This document shows positions 45,210 to 54,122 of a stretch of DNA of 64,000 bases, in pieces; within the stretch, counting starts at the first letter, position 1; the number at the start of each line of letters is the position of its first letter. The position numbers and the translations under genes were made by a program. The DNA is from Pseudomonas brassicacearum subsp. neoaurantiaca. Lineage in GTDB: Bacteria; Pseudomonadota; Gammaproteobacteria; Pseudomonadales; Pseudomonadaceae. The notes under the pieces were generated by a model. The model made no database searches. It saw only the letters and a list, made by a program, of their open reading frames with translations, and was not told the origin of the DNA. The stretch covers positions 264,649-328,648 of the forward strand of contig NZ_VDLV01000033.1 of assembly GCF_013608025.1 (NCBI RefSeq), written 5' to 3'.

Positions 45210-46241
45210 TCAGGTGCTTTCGCGAACCTTGAGTTCGAAGCCCAGGTCCACGACGGGTTGGGCGATGCGGTTGCCGGCCATCAAGGTGAGCATCTGTTCG
45301 GCAGCGTGGCGGCCGACGGCTTCCCTGGGGGTACTGATGCTGCTCAAGCGTGGCACCATGTGGGCCGAGGCGGGCAGGTCGTTGAAACCGAGGATCGAAA
45401 CCTGCTCGGGGATCTTGATGCCACAGCGCAACGCTTCGAGCAGGGCGCCGTGGGCCAGGTCGTCGTTGCCGAAGAAGATCGCATCGACGTCCGGATGACT
45501 GGCCAGCAATTGCAGGAACAACTCGCCGCCCAGGCCGACCGATGACGGGCGAGGGGTCAGCACTTCCAGGTCCGGATCGTAGAGCCCGACCTTCTGCAAC
45601 GCGCGACGAAAACCTTCACCGCGCAGCAACGTCCGTTGGTCGAGTTGCGCGCCGATGTAGGCCAGGCGCTTGCGACCTCGGGAAATCAGATGCTCGGCGG
45701 CGGTCTCACCGGCCTTGAGCTGGGAGAATCCCACGCAGTTGAGGCCGGCCCCCGGGTCCAGTTCCATCATGTATACACAGGGAATATTGCTGGCCTCGAT
45801 CATGCGCCGTGCGCTTTCGGTTCGGTCGAATCCGGTCAGCAACAAACCCCGGGGCTGATAGGCCATGTAATTGCGCAGCAGGTCTTCTTCTTCGTCCCGG
45901 GAATAGTGGTAGTTGCCGATCACCACTTCGAAGCCCTTGGGCCGCAAGACGCGATGAATGGCTTCCAGGGTGTCGATGAACAACAAGTTGGACAGCGATG
46001 GCACCAGCACCACCACCGAATGGCTCTGGGCCGAGGCCAGGGCGCGGGCGGCGGGGTTGACGACGTAGTTGAGGTCAAGGGCAGCCTGGCGGACCTTTTC
46101 CACCAATTCCACGGCCACGCTGCTGACGCCGCGCAGGGCACGGGAAGCGGTGATCGGGCTGACACCGGCCAGGCGTGCGACTTCGTTGAGCGTGGGGCGA
46201 CCGGTGGTGCGAGTATTCTTATCGTTTTTAGTGACGGTCAT
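45210..46241 (-). CDS. gntR: LacI-family gluconate repressor GntR
   Basis: A 343-residue regulator. The N-terminal LacI helix-turn-helix is PTLNEVARLAGVSPITASRALRG and the periplasmic-binding-like effector domain follows. It is divergent from gntK-gntP. Copies of its likely operator lie before itself, before gntK and before gntP, so it probably autoregulates. GntR of P. aeruginosa responds to gluconate and 6-phosphogluconate. The start at 46241 (MTVTKNDK) was chosen because the N-terminal extension of the longer frame has no family match. Confidence 0.92.
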   Translation of the reverse strand: MTVTKNDKNTRTTGRPTLNEVARLAGVSPITASRALRGVSSVAVELVEKVRQAALDLNYVVNPAARALASAQSHSVVVLVPSLSNLLFIDTLEAIHRVLRPKGFEVVIGNYHYSRDEEEDLLRNYMAYQPRGLLLTGFDRTESARRMIEASNIPCVYMMELDPGAGLNCVGFSQLKAGETAAEHLISRGRKRLAYIGAQLDQRTLLRGEGFRRALQKVGLYDPDLEVLTPRPSSVGLGGELFLQLLASHPDVDAIFFGNDDLAHGALLEALRCGIKIPEQVSILGFNDLPASAHMVPRLSSISTPREAVGRHAAEQMLTLMAGNRIAQPVVDLGFELKVREST

Positions 46242-46271
46242 CAGGGTGGCTTGCCAAACAAAAATCAAGGC

Positions 46272-46285
46272 ACTAAGGTAGCGCT
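46272..46285. promoter_or_regulatory. GntR operator, gntR side
   Basis: ACTAAGGTAGCGCT fits the pattern AC-N-AAG-N-TAGCGCT reported for P. aeruginosa GntR. It lies 31 bases upstream of the gntR start. Confidence 0.75.
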
Positions 46286-46421
46286 GTCTCGGCGCGGCTG
46301 CAAATGCGTTGGTGGGGTTTGCCTGATCCCTGTGCGCTGGTGTCGTGGACGAACATGCTGCAACCACAAAAATGACAAGAAGGCGTCGGCAACTTCTGCT
46401 TTTGCTGCGGTGTCATAACTG

Positions 46422-46435
46422 GCAAAGGTAGCGCT
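46422..46435. promoter_or_regulatory. GntR operator, gntK side
   Basis: GCAAAGGTAGCGCT shares AAAGGTAGCGCTGTCT with the gntR-side copy save one base, and lies 22 bases before the gntK ATG. Confidence 0.75.
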
Positions 46436-46456
46436 GTCTGCGCGCTGAGGTGTTAC

Positions 46457-46990
46457 ATGAATAATCCAATCACCGCCCTGGTCATCATGGGCGTTGCCGG
46501 TTGCGGCAAAACCTGCGTCAGCCAGGCCCTGTGCCAACTGAGCGGCGCCACCGCCATCGAAGGCGACACGTTCCACCCCGCGGCCAACATCCAGAAGATG
46601 AGCGCCGGTATTCCCCTGAACGACGACGACCGTGCCGGCTGGCTCGACAGCCTGTGCGACGAATTGCGTCGCGTCGACGCCACGGGCGAGCGCCCGGTGC
46701 TGACGTGTTCGGCCCTCAAGCACAGCTATCGCGAGCGCCTGCGCAGCGCCTTGCCTGGCCTGGGCTTCGTATTCCTTGAATTGACTCCGGAAGTGGCCGC
46801 CGATCGCGTCTCCCATCGGCCCGGCCATTTCATGCCATCGACCCTGATCGACAGCCAGTTTGCCACCCTTGAGTCCCCTGTCGGCGAGCCCTTGACCCTG
46901 GCTCTGGATGCGTCCAGCCACAGCATCGATGAATTGGCGCGCCAGGCTTACGTCTGGTGGCTGGCCCACGGTTTGAAGCTGGCCAGTTGA
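46457..46990 (+). CDS. gntK: Gluconokinase
   Basis: Phosphorylates gluconate to 6-phosphogluconate, feeding edd-eda directly. The 177-residue GntK-type kinase has Walker A GVAGCGKT at residues 10-17, EGDTFHP, and CSALKHSYRERLR. It is followed 91 bases later by the permease gene. Two GntR-type operators flank it. Confidence 0.94.
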   Translation: MNNPITALVIMGVAGCGKTCVSQALCQLSGATAIEGDTFHPAANIQKMSAGIPLNDDDRAGWLDSLCDELRRVDATGERPVLTCSALKHSYRERLRSALPGLGFVFLELTPEVAADRVSHRPGHFMPSTLIDSQFATLESPVGEPLTLALDASSHSIDELARQAYVWWLAHGLKLAS

Positions 46991-47009
46991 GTTTCAAAAA
47001 ATTTGCGTC

Positions 47010-47023
47010 AGAAAGATAGCGCT
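47010..47023. promoter_or_regulatory. GntR operator upstream of gntP
   Basis: AGAAAGATAGCGCT is the third copy of the motif, 59 bases before the gntP ATG, suggesting gntP also has its own regulated promoter. Confidence 0.65.
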
Positions 47024-47051
47024 GTCCCGACGACCTACAAATAACTGCTTC

Positions 47052-47066
47052 AATAACAACAACAAA
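47052..47066 (+). promoter_or_regulatory. CA motif (Hfq/Crc type) before gntP
   Basis: AATAACAACAACAAA contains three overlapping AAnAAnAA matches directly before the CAGGAG ribosome site. Confidence 0.6.
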
Positions 47067-47081
47067 TCAGGAGACACCCCC

Positions 47082-48434
47082 ATGTTTGGCATGTCCCACG
47101 AGACGTACCTACTGCTTGATGCAGTGGTCACGGTGATCGGACTCATCGTCCTCATCACCAAGTTCAAGATCCACCCCTTCATTGCGCTGACCATCGCCGC
47201 CGCGTTTCTCGGCCTGACGTCGGGCATGCCGATCGGCACCATCATCAAGGCGTTCCAGGACGGCTTCGGTGGCGTGCTCGGTTTTGTCGGCATCATCCTC
47301 GCGCTGGGCACGATGCTCGGCAAAATGATGGCCGAGTCGGGTGGGGCCGATCAGATTGCCCAGACCCTTATCCGCGCCTTCGGCAAGGACAAGGTGCAAT
47401 GGGCCATGATGTTCGCCGCGTTCCTGGTGGGCATCCCGCTGTTCTTCGAAATCGGCTTCGTGCTGCTGATCCCGCTGGTGTTCATCGTTGCGCGCCGCAC
47501 CGGCGTGTCAATCATCAAGATCGGCATCCCGTTGCTCGCCGGCCTTTCCGCAGTCCACGGCCTGGTGCCGCCGCACCCGGGCCCGTTGCTGGCGATTGGC
47601 ATCTTTGGTGCTGACATCGGCAAGACCATTCTCTATGGCCTGATCGTTGCGCTGCCGACCGCCATCATTGCCGGCCCGATTTTCGGTACGTTCATTGCCA
47701 AGCACATCCCCGGCCATCCGAACCAGGAACTGGTGGATCAACTGGCGCGTGAAACCGACGGCGCTGAACTGCCGAGTTTCGGCATCACCCTAGTCACCGT
47801 GCTGTCGCCGGTGTTCCTGATGCTGCTCAAGACGTTCGCTGACGTGACGCTGCCGGATGGCAACTTCTTCCGCACCTGGATGGACATGATCGGCCACCCG
47901 ATCTCGGCGCTGCTGTTGGCGTTGCTGTTGTCGCTTTACACCTTTGGCTACAAGCAGGGCATCGGCTCCAGCCAGATACTGAAATGGCTGGATGCCAGCC
48001 TGGCACCGACGGCCGCGATCATCTTGATCATCGGTGCCGGTGGTGGCTTCAAGCAGATGCTGGTGACCAGCGGCGTGGGTGACGTGATCGGCCACATGGC
48101 GGTCAGCGCGCAGATCTCTCCGATCCTGTTGGCGTGGCTGGTGGCCGCAGTGATTCGGATTGCGACGGGTTCGGCGACCGTGGCGACCATTACCGGTGCC
48201 GGGATTGTCGTGCCGGTGGTAGGGATGATGCCAGGCGTGAACCGTGAGTTGCTGGTGCTGGCGACCGGTGCCGGTTCGTTGATCCTGTCCCACGTCAACG
48301 ACGCGGGCTTCTGGCTGGTCAAGCAATACTTCAACATGACCGTGGCCGAGACCTTCAAGACCTGGACCGCGATGGAAACCATCCTGTCGGTGGTGGGCTT
48401 GATCTTTATCCTACTGCTGTCGTTGGTGATCTAA
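47082..48434 (+). CDS. gntP: Gluconate permease (GntP family)
   Basis: A 450-residue proton-coupled gluconate importer with about 12-14 membrane helices. Family stretches include AAAFLGLTSGMPIG near residue 37, FFEIGFVLLIPL, HGLVPPHPGPLLAIG and the C-terminal SHVNDAGFWLVKQYFNM. It delivers substrate to GntK. The ATG follows CAGGAG. gntT/gntU would be alternative names. Confidence 0.94.
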   Translation: MFGMSHETYLLLDAVVTVIGLIVLITKFKIHPFIALTIAAAFLGLTSGMPIGTIIKAFQDGFGGVLGFVGIILALGTMLGKMMAESGGADQIAQTLIRAFGKDKVQWAMMFAAFLVGIPLFFEIGFVLLIPLVFIVARRTGVSIIKIGIPLLAGLSAVHGLVPPHPGPLLAIGIFGADIGKTILYGLIVALPTAIIAGPIFGTFIAKHIPGHPNQELVDQLARETDGAELPSFGITLVTVLSPVFLMLLKTFADVTLPDGNFFRTWMDMIGHPISALLLALLLSLYTFGYKQGIGSSQILKWLDASLAPTAAIILIIGAGGGFKQMLVTSGVGDVIGHMAVSAQISPILLAWLVAAVIRIATGSATVATITGAGIVVPVVGMMPGVNRELLVLATGAGSLILSHVNDAGFWLVKQYFNMTVAETFKTWTAMETILSVVGLIFILLLSLVI

Positions 48435-48450
48435 ACCTGAAGCAATACCC

Positions 48451-48540
48451 TGTGGGAGCGAGCCTGCTCGCGAAAGCGATATAACATTCAGCGTCTCTGT
48501 TGACTGTCACACCGCCTTCGCGAGCAGGCTCGCTCCCACA
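48451..48540. repeat. REP pair, family A (GAGCCTGCTC variant)
   Basis: Inverted arms at the convergent gntP-alaC junction. Confidence 0.9.
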
Positions 48541-48567
48541 CTGATTTCTGGTAATCAGCAGAGCCAG

Positions 48568-48586
48568 GGTGGGAGCAACTCCCACC
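48568..48586. terminator. Short hairpin between gntP and alaC
   Basis: GGTGGGAG-CAA-CTCCCACC is a perfect 8-base stem, just beyond the REP pair and 13 bases from the alaC stop. It has no T-tract, so it may be a REP relic rather than a terminator. Confidence 0.4.
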
Positions 48587-48598
48587 GTTGGCTTGGTG

Positions 48599-49816
48599 TC
48601 AGGCGTTAGGTTTGCTTGCCAACCCATCCGCCCGAAACATCCCCCGAATCCCCCGCACCGCCTGGCGAATCCGGTCCTGGTTCTCGATCAGTGCAAAGCG
48701 CACGTGATCATCCCCATATTCCCCGAACCCCACCCCCGGCGAGACGCAGACCTTGGCCTCGGCCAACAGCTTCTTGGCAAATTCCAACGACCCCAGGTGC
48801 GCGTAGGCATCGGGTATCTTGGCCCAGACGTACATCGACGCCTTGGGGTTTTCCACCATCCACCCCAGTTCATGCAGGCCCTTGACCAGCACATTGCGGC
48901 GCTGGCGGTACTGCTCGGCGATATCACGCACGCATTGCTGGTCACCTTCGAGGGCGGCGATGGCAGCCACTTGCAGCGGGGTGAAAGTGCCGTAGTCGTG
49001 GTAGCTCTTGATTCGCGCGAGGGCGCTGACCAGTTCCGGGTTGCCGACCATGAAGCCGATGCGCCAGCCGGCCATGTTGTAGCTCTTGGACAGAGTGAAA
49101 AATTCCACCGCGATGTCTTTCGCGCCGGGCACCTGCATGATCGACGGGGCTTTCCAGCCGTCATAGACGATGTCGGCATAGGCCAGGTCGTGGATCACCA
49201 GCACGTCGTACTGCTTGGCGAGGGCGATGACCCGCTCGAAAAAGTCCAACTCCACGCACTGGGCGGTGGGGTTGGAAGGGAAGCCGAGGATCATCATCTT
49301 CGGCTTGGGGATCGAGCCGCGAATGGCCCGTTCCAGCTCGTCGAAGAAATCCACGCCAGGCACCAGCGGCACCGAACGCACCTGGGCGCCGGCAATCACC
49401 GCGCCGTAGATGTGGATCGGATAGCTGGGGTTGGGCACCAGCACCGTGTCGCCCTGGTCCAGGGTGGCCAGCATCAAGTGCGCCAGGCCTTCCTTGGAGC
49501 CGATGGTGACGATGGCTTCGCTTTCCGGGTCGATGTCGACTTCGTAGCGGTCCTTGTACCAGCGCGAAATGGCGCGGCGCAGGCGTGGGATGCCTTTGGA
49601 CGTGGAATATCCGTGGGTGTCTTCACGCTGGGCGACGGTGACCAGTTTCTCCACGATGTGTGGAGGCGTGGCGCCGTCGGGGTTACCCATGCTCAAGTCG
49701 ATGATGTCTTCGCCGCGCCGACGCGCAGCCATCTTCAGCTCGGCAGTGATATTGAATACGTACGGGGGGAGTCGATCGATGCGCGCAAAGCGGCGCGGCG
49801 AACCTTGTTCGGCCAT
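48599..49816 (-). CDS. alaC: Alanine-synthesising transaminase AlaC
   Basis: A 405-residue class I/II PLP enzyme making alanine from pyruvate and glutamate. It has DLSMGNPDGATPPHIVE, VIHDLAYADIVYDGW and the Schiff-base lysine in TLSKSYNMAGWRIGF. The start at 49816 follows GAGGC. It is divergent from the LysE-type exporter gene. Confidence 0.9.
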   Translation of the reverse strand: MAEQGSPRRFARIDRLPPYVFNITAELKMAARRRGEDIIDLSMGNPDGATPPHIVEKLVTVAQREDTHGYSTSKGIPRLRRAISRWYKDRYEVDIDPESEAIVTIGSKEGLAHLMLATLDQGDTVLVPNPSYPIHIYGAVIAGAQVRSVPLVPGVDFFDELERAIRGSIPKPKMMILGFPSNPTAQCVELDFFERVIALAKQYDVLVIHDLAYADIVYDGWKAPSIMQVPGAKDIAVEFFTLSKSYNMAGWRIGFMVGNPELVSALARIKSYHDYGTFTPLQVAAIAALEGDQQCVRDIAEQYRQRRNVLVKGLHELGWMVENPKASMYVWAKIPDAYAHLGSLEFAKKLLAEAKVCVSPGVGFGEYGDDHVRFALIENQDRIRQAVRGIRGMFRADGLASKPNA

Positions 49817-50019
49817 TGTTGCCTCGAGATACGTGAGCGCCCGGAACCGTCCGAGCGACGTTGGCCACTGCGGTGGCCTGCGGCGCAAGATAATCGGGCT
49901 GATGACAGATTGTCCAGTAGCCGCATCGAACTATTTTCGACGACACTGTTGCCCCGGCTGCGGTGCCACCGCCGGCCCGTGGATCGGTAAACACTGCACA
50001 CCCAATCTTGATGGAACGA

Positions 50020-50685
50020 ATGATGGAATTTTCCAGCGGCTTCCTGCTGAGCCTTTCGCTGTGCCTGGACATTGGCGTGGCCAATATCGCGATGATCACC
50101 CTGGCGATGCAACGCGGCTATTTCCAAGGCTTTGCCCTGGGCCTGGGCACCTGTGTAGGGGATTTGATCTACGCAGTCCTGGCGTTGGCCGGGATGACTG
50201 TGTTGTTGCAATACGACACGGTGCGCTGGGTGCTGTGGATTGGCGGCTCGGTCCTGTTGTTGTATTTCGCCGCGAAGATGGTTCATTCGGCGATCTACCA
50301 TCATGCAGTGTTGGCCGAGGCCGGCGAAACTCGAGGCAACTCGCCACGGCAGGAGTTTTTCCGCGGGATTTTCCTCGCCATGTCATCTCCAAGCGCCATT
50401 CTCTGGTTCGCGGCGGTAGGCGGGACGCTGATCGCCCGCTCCGGTGGTGGCACGGTGCTCAGTTCGGCGTTGTTCCTGGGAGGATTTCTCAGCGCCGGGT
50501 TGCTTTGGAGCGCGGGCCTGTGCCTGGCGGCGACCCAAGGCGGAAAATTGTTGGGGGATAAATTGCTGCGCTACTCGTATTGGGCTTCCGCTGCGATCTT
50601 CTGTTATTTCGCCGTTTACGTGATTGTTTCTGGTTACAACGAGTTTGTAGGAAAAAACGCTACGGCTGTCCTGCCTGGACTTTGA
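50020..50685 (+). CDS. LysE/RhtB-family amino acid exporter
   Basis: A 221-residue inner-membrane protein with about six helices. The N-terminal GFLLSLSLCLDIGVANIAMI, then GTCVGDLIYAVLALAGM, is typical of LysE translocators. The substrate is unknown. The start at 50020 is the best of several in-frame ATGs (50011, 50020, 50023), with GGAAC just upstream. It is divergent from alaC, and an alanine or related amino acid export role would fit but is not shown. Confidence 0.85.
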   Translation: MMEFSSGFLLSLSLCLDIGVANIAMITLAMQRGYFQGFALGLGTCVGDLIYAVLALAGMTVLLQYDTVRWVLWIGGSVLLLYFAAKMVHSAIYHHAVLAEAGETRGNSPRQEFFRGIFLAMSSPSAILWFAAVGGTLIARSGGGTVLSSALFLGGFLSAGLLWSAGLCLAATQGGKLLGDKLLRYSYWASAAIFCYFAVYVIVSGYNEFVGKNATAVLPGL

Positions 50686-50764
50686 CAAGCGAAACGGCCT
50701 GGCAATCACGGTTTGGCCTCTATACTGCCAAGCCCGACCTCAAGTTTTCCGGAGTGTTGAAGCA

Positions 50765-51253
50765 ATGGAAACGCAAAAACGCGTTAACGCAGGCGAGCCG
50801 CGCTTTGAACAGGGACGCTTTCAGCTCATCGCCGGTTTCGGCGCGCGTTTTACCCAGGACACCGCCCAGGACATCCCGCAGCTTTGGGAAAAATTCCTGC
50901 CTTGGCTTGGCAACATGCCGGGGCAGAAAGACGAAGTGACCTACGGGGTGTGCTGCAACCCGGACGGCCAAGGTGGCTTCGAATACATTGCCGGGGTGGA
51001 AATCAGCCGCCTCGATGATCTGCCCGAACAATACCGTTGGATAGAAATCCAGCCCGGGCCGTACGCGGTCTTTGAACACAAAGGGCCGCTCAAGAACCTA
51101 CCGGACACCTTCCAATACATCTGGAAGGAATGGCTGCCGCAATCCGGCCACCAAGCGGCGGACGAGCCGGAGTTCGAGCGCTACAGCGAAGATTTCAATC
51201 CCCGGACCGGCGAAGGCAGCCTGGAAATCTGGATACCTCTCAAGCCCAGCTGA
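50765..51253 (+). CDS. GyrI-like / AraC effector-binding-domain protein
   Basis: A 162-residue stand-alone GyrI-like small-molecule-binding domain. It has the repeated beta-alpha-beta pattern with VTYGVCCN, FEYIAGVEI and YAVFEHKGPLKNLPDTFQYIWKEWLP near the middle. Relatives occur as AraC-type effector domains, SbmC/GyrI gyrase inhibitors and drug-sequestering proteins; here no DNA-binding domain is fused. It is convergent with a GNAT gene across a REP-like hairpin. Confidence 0.85.
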   Translation: METQKRVNAGEPRFEQGRFQLIAGFGARFTQDTAQDIPQLWEKFLPWLGNMPGQKDEVTYGVCCNPDGQGGFEYIAGVEISRLDDLPEQYRWIEIQPGPYAVFEHKGPLKNLPDTFQYIWKEWLPQSGHQAADEPEFERYSEDFNPRTGEGSLEIWIPLKPS

Positions 51254-51268
51254 TCGACGCGAGTCCCA

Positions 51269-51290
51269 GTGGGAGCAAGCCAGCTCCCAC
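51269..51290. terminator. REP-like hairpin at a convergent junction
   Basis: GTGGGAGC / GCTCCCAC form a perfect 8-base stem with a 6-base loop, between the GyrI-like and GNAT genes. It resembles one collapsed REP arm. Confidence 0.5.
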
Positions 51291-51321
51291 CTATAGCGCT
51301 TTCTGATCGTCGAAACCGTTG

Positions 51322-51807
51322 TTAAAACGCCAACCCCATCCGCCGCTCATAACCGATGCGACCCTTGTAGGCCTCTCCGCTGTCGATCCAGCCCAGCCGG
51401 GTGTAAAGGCCGATGGCCGAGACATTATCAGCGTCCACCGACAGCTCCAGCCCCTTGATCTCCGGCCACGCTGCCTGGGCCACGGCGGGTAGTGCTTGCA
51501 GGCAGGCCTTGCCATAGCCCTTGCCCTGGGCGCGGTGGTCGACTTGCAAGGCGTGCAAAGTAGCGCTGTGTTCGTTGGCCCAAGCGGGCAGCACGGGCGG
51601 GCGCTTGAGTAGCAGGAACGCCACCGGCACCTCGCCGGCCAGCAAGGCGAAACCCTTGACCCCTGGGCCGGGCTTGGACAGCAGTGTATGCAACGCACCG
51701 TGGATGTCGCCGGAAAACTTGATTTGTTCGGGGTGGATTTCGATGGATTCGACCTGTTGCCGTTGCAGCGGAGTCAGGTCTTCATAAGGCACGAGCTGAG
51801 CAGTCAC
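51322..51807 (-). CDS. GNAT family N-acetyltransferase
   Basis: A 161-residue acetyltransferase. The acetyl-CoA loop is LQVDHRAQGKGYGKACLQAL, with the R/Q-x-x-G-x-G pattern, followed by SAIGLYTRLGW. The start is the GTG at 51807 behind ACGGAC; the much longer in-frame ORF to 52401 runs across the next gene on the opposite strand and is not credible. The substrate is unknown. Confidence 0.82.
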   Translation of the reverse strand: MTAQLVPYEDLTPLQRQQVESIEIHPEQIKFSGDIHGALHTLLSKPGPGVKGFALLAGEVPVAFLLLKRPPVLPAWANEHSATLHALQVDHRAQGKGYGKACLQALPAVAQAAWPEIKGLELSVDADNVSAIGLYTRLGWIDSGEAYKGRIGYERRMGLAF

Positions 51808-51948
51808 GAAAACGTCCGTTGTTTGCCGACAGAATGGGCCTTGGATTCTAGCGAAATTTTTTCTTTGGATTATTTTTGTTTGGCTGTCGATTCGCCGTTT
51901 CTCCAAACGACAAAGGATGTCTCTAACAAAAACCTGCGGAGAACCACC

Positions 51949-52377
51949 ATGAACACCCAAGCCACCGAAATCCAGGCGCTGATCGACACCTATCGCCAGG
52001 CTGTCATGGCCAAGGACGTGGAAAAAGTCATGGCGCTCTATGACGACAACATTGTTTCGTTCGACGCCATCCAGGCCCTGCAATTCAAGGGCAAGGTCGC
52101 CTACCGGGCCCACTGGGAGGCCTGCATGGAAATGTGCCCCGGCCCGCACAAGTTCGATTTCCATCAGGTGCAGATCACGCCAGCCGACAATATTGCGTTC
52201 GCCCACTGGCTGGCTTATTGCGGCGGCACCAACGACAAAGGTGAGGAGCAGGCTTGCTGGATGCGCGTGACGGCGTGCTACAAGCGTTCGGCCGCGCAGT
52301 GGAAAATCGTCCATGAGCACTGGTCGGCGCCGTTCGATCCGATGGCCGGGACGGCGATTTTCGATCTGCAGCCCTGA
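51949..52377 (+). CDS. SnoaL-like / NTF2-fold protein
   Basis: A 142-residue NTF2-like cone-fold protein (YybH/DUF4440 type). The opening ALIDTYRQAVMAKDVEKVMALYDD and the end WKIVHEHWSAPFDP are typical. Usually a small-molecule enzyme or binding protein. The ATG follows GCGGAGAA. It begins a three-gene same-strand group with a DGPF-motif YciI protein and an ECF42-type sigma factor. Confidence 0.85.
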   Translation: MNTQATEIQALIDTYRQAVMAKDVEKVMALYDDNIVSFDAIQALQFKGKVAYRAHWEACMEMCPGPHKFDFHQVQITPADNIAFAHWLAYCGGTNDKGEEQACWMRVTACYKRSAAQWKIVHEHWSAPFDPMAGTAIFDLQP

Positions 52378-52433
52378 GCGGCTGCGGTTCGCTTCTGCCA
52401 TCCTTGTCGATCAGTCCGATCACGGAGTTTTCC

Positions 52434-52778
52434 ATGAAGTATTTATGCTTGGTGTACAGCAACGAAGAAGTTCTGCATAACTCGCCGGACAGCCCGGAGG
52501 ACGCCGAGTGCATGGCCTACGCCGAATCGATCCAGGGCAGCGGCCGGATGGTCGCGGCCGAAGCGCTGGAGTCGGTGCAGACCGCCACCACGGTGCGCAT
52601 GCGCGGCGGCAAGCTGTCGATTACCGACGGCCCGTTTGCCGAAACCAAGGAGCAACTGGCGGGTTTCTACCTGATCGACGCCAAGGACTTGAACGAAGCC
52701 ATCCAGGTCGCCGGCAACATACCGGCGGCCCGGGTCGGTTGCGTCGAGGTCCGGCCCGTGCGGCAACTGAACCCCTGA
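52434..52778 (+). CDS. YciI/DGPF-motif family protein
   Basis: A 114-residue ferredoxin-like protein of the YCII-related family. It carries the diagnostic ITDGPFAETKEQLAGFYLID. Genes with this motif are the standard partners of ECF42 sigma factors, one of which begins 88 bases downstream. The start at 52434 follows CGGAG. Biochemical role is not known. Confidence 0.9.
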   Translation: MKYLCLVYSNEEVLHNSPDSPEDAECMAYAESIQGSGRMVAAEALESVQTATTVRMRGGKLSITDGPFAETKEQLAGFYLIDAKDLNEAIQVAGNIPAARVGCVEVRPVRQLNP

Positions 52779-52866
52779 ACGTCATCCTCCGCGGGAGCGT
52801 TTTCATGAAACGTGAGCCTGTTTCCAGCCGAGCCATCAGGCCGATAACCCAGGGCCTGTCCGCCTG

Positions 52867-54102
52867 ATGCTGGCCGAAGCGGTCAAGGCGCGGGTCGAGC
52901 AGGTTTATCGCCAGGATTCGCGGCGAATCCTGGCGACCCTGATTCGCCTGCTGGGGGATTTCGACCTCGCTGAAGAAGCCCTGCACGAGGCCTTTTTTAT
53001 CGCGGTCGAGCGCTGGCAGCGCGACGGTGTGCCAGATAATCCGCGGGCCTGGCTGGTATCGGCCGGACGCTTCAAGGCGATCGACAGCCTGCGTCGGCGG
53101 GCGCGCTTCGCCGCCTCGCAGCCGATGCTGATTGCCCAGCTTGAAGCATTGGAACAAGCCGAGTGGAGCGATGAAGACGTGGAAGACGATCGGCTGCGGC
53201 TGATTTTCACTTGTTGCCACCCGGCATTGGCGGCTGACGCGCAGGTGCCGTTGACCTTGCGTGAAGTCTGCGACCTGACCACCGAGGAAATCGCCCGGGC
53301 CTTCCTCGCCGCGCCAGCGACCATTGCCCAGCGCATCGTGCGGGCCAAGGCAAAGATTCGCGACGCGAAGATTCCCTATCAGGTGCCGTCCCGCACGGAG
53401 CTGCCTGAGCGGCTCGACAGTGTGCTTCGGGTCATTTACCTGGTGTTCAACGAGGGCTATTCGGCATCGATGGGCGCCGAGTTGACCCGCGAAGACCTGA
53501 CTCGCGAAGCCATCCGTTTGGCGCGCCTGTTGCTGGAATTGCTGCCCGAAGCCGAAGTCATGGGATTGTTAGCCTTGATGCTCTTGCATGAATCGCGGCG
53601 GCCGGCGCGAACCTCAATGACCGGCGAGTTGGTTTTGCTGGACGAACAGGACCGGTCACTGTGGGATCGCGCAATGATCACCGAAGGTTGCGCCATGGTC
53701 GAGGCCGCGCTCAATACCCGGCGGTTCGGGCCTTATTGCCTGCAAGCGGCGATCGCTGCGGTGCATGCCGAAGCATCCACGGCGCAAGAGACCGACTGGC
53801 CGCAGATCGTTGGCCTTTACGACGTTCTCTTGCGCGCGGTGCCATCACCGGTGATCGAACTCAACCGCGCGGCCGCCCTGGCCAAGCGCGACGGGCCACA
53901 GGCGGGGCTGCAATTGGTCGACGGGATATTGGGCCGGGGCGAATTGACCGATTATCACCTGGCCCATTCGGCACGGGCAGAGTTCTGTCGGCAGTTGGGG
54001 CGGGTTGACGAGGCGAGGGCGGCGTACCGGCGTGCGCTTGAATTGACGCAGCAGTTGCCGGAGCGACGGTTTATCGAAGCCAGGCTTGCCGGTTTGCAAT
54101 GA
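52867..54102 (+). CDS. ECF42-type RNA polymerase sigma factor with C-terminal helical domain
   Basis: A 411-residue sigma factor, twice the usual ECF length. Region 2 covers about residues 10-80 (DLAEEALHEAFFIAVERW, PRAWLVSAGRFKAIDSLRRR) and region 4 about 110-170 (VPLTLREVCDLTTEEIARAFL). The long C-terminal extension (about 190-411, DUF6596/TPR-like) includes VFNEGYSASMG and LNRAAALAKRDGPQAG. In the ECF42 group this extension replaces an anti-sigma factor. It probably drives the preceding DGPF gene. The ATG has only a weak ribosome site. Confidence 0.88.
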   Translation: MLAEAVKARVEQVYRQDSRRILATLIRLLGDFDLAEEALHEAFFIAVERWQRDGVPDNPRAWLVSAGRFKAIDSLRRRARFAASQPMLIAQLEALEQAEWSDEDVEDDRLRLIFTCCHPALAADAQVPLTLREVCDLTTEEIARAFLAAPATIAQRIVRAKAKIRDAKIPYQVPSRTELPERLDSVLRVIYLVFNEGYSASMGAELTREDLTREAIRLARLLLELLPEAEVMGLLALMLLHESRRPARTSMTGELVLLDEQDRSLWDRAMITEGCAMVEAALNTRRFGPYCLQAAIAAVHAEASTAQETDWPQIVGLYDVLLRAVPSPVIELNRAAALAKRDGPQAGLQLVDGILGRGELTDYHLAHSARAEFCRQLGRVDEARAAYRRALELTQQLPERRFIEARLAGLQ

Positions 54103-54122
54103 GGTGGCGCCGGGCACAGCCC

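Noticed and set aside
49902..50020. Cysteine-rich stretch resembling a zinc ribbon in the alaC-lysE intergenic region
   Set aside because: The frame has ATG at 49902 with CCPGCG and KHC, but no ribosome site, and it continues out of frame through the exporter gene. Probably chance.
51322..52401. A 359-residue form of the GNAT gene
   Set aside because: The extension overlaps the opposite-strand NTF2-fold gene with good start signals; the GTG at 51807 gives a normal GNAT length.
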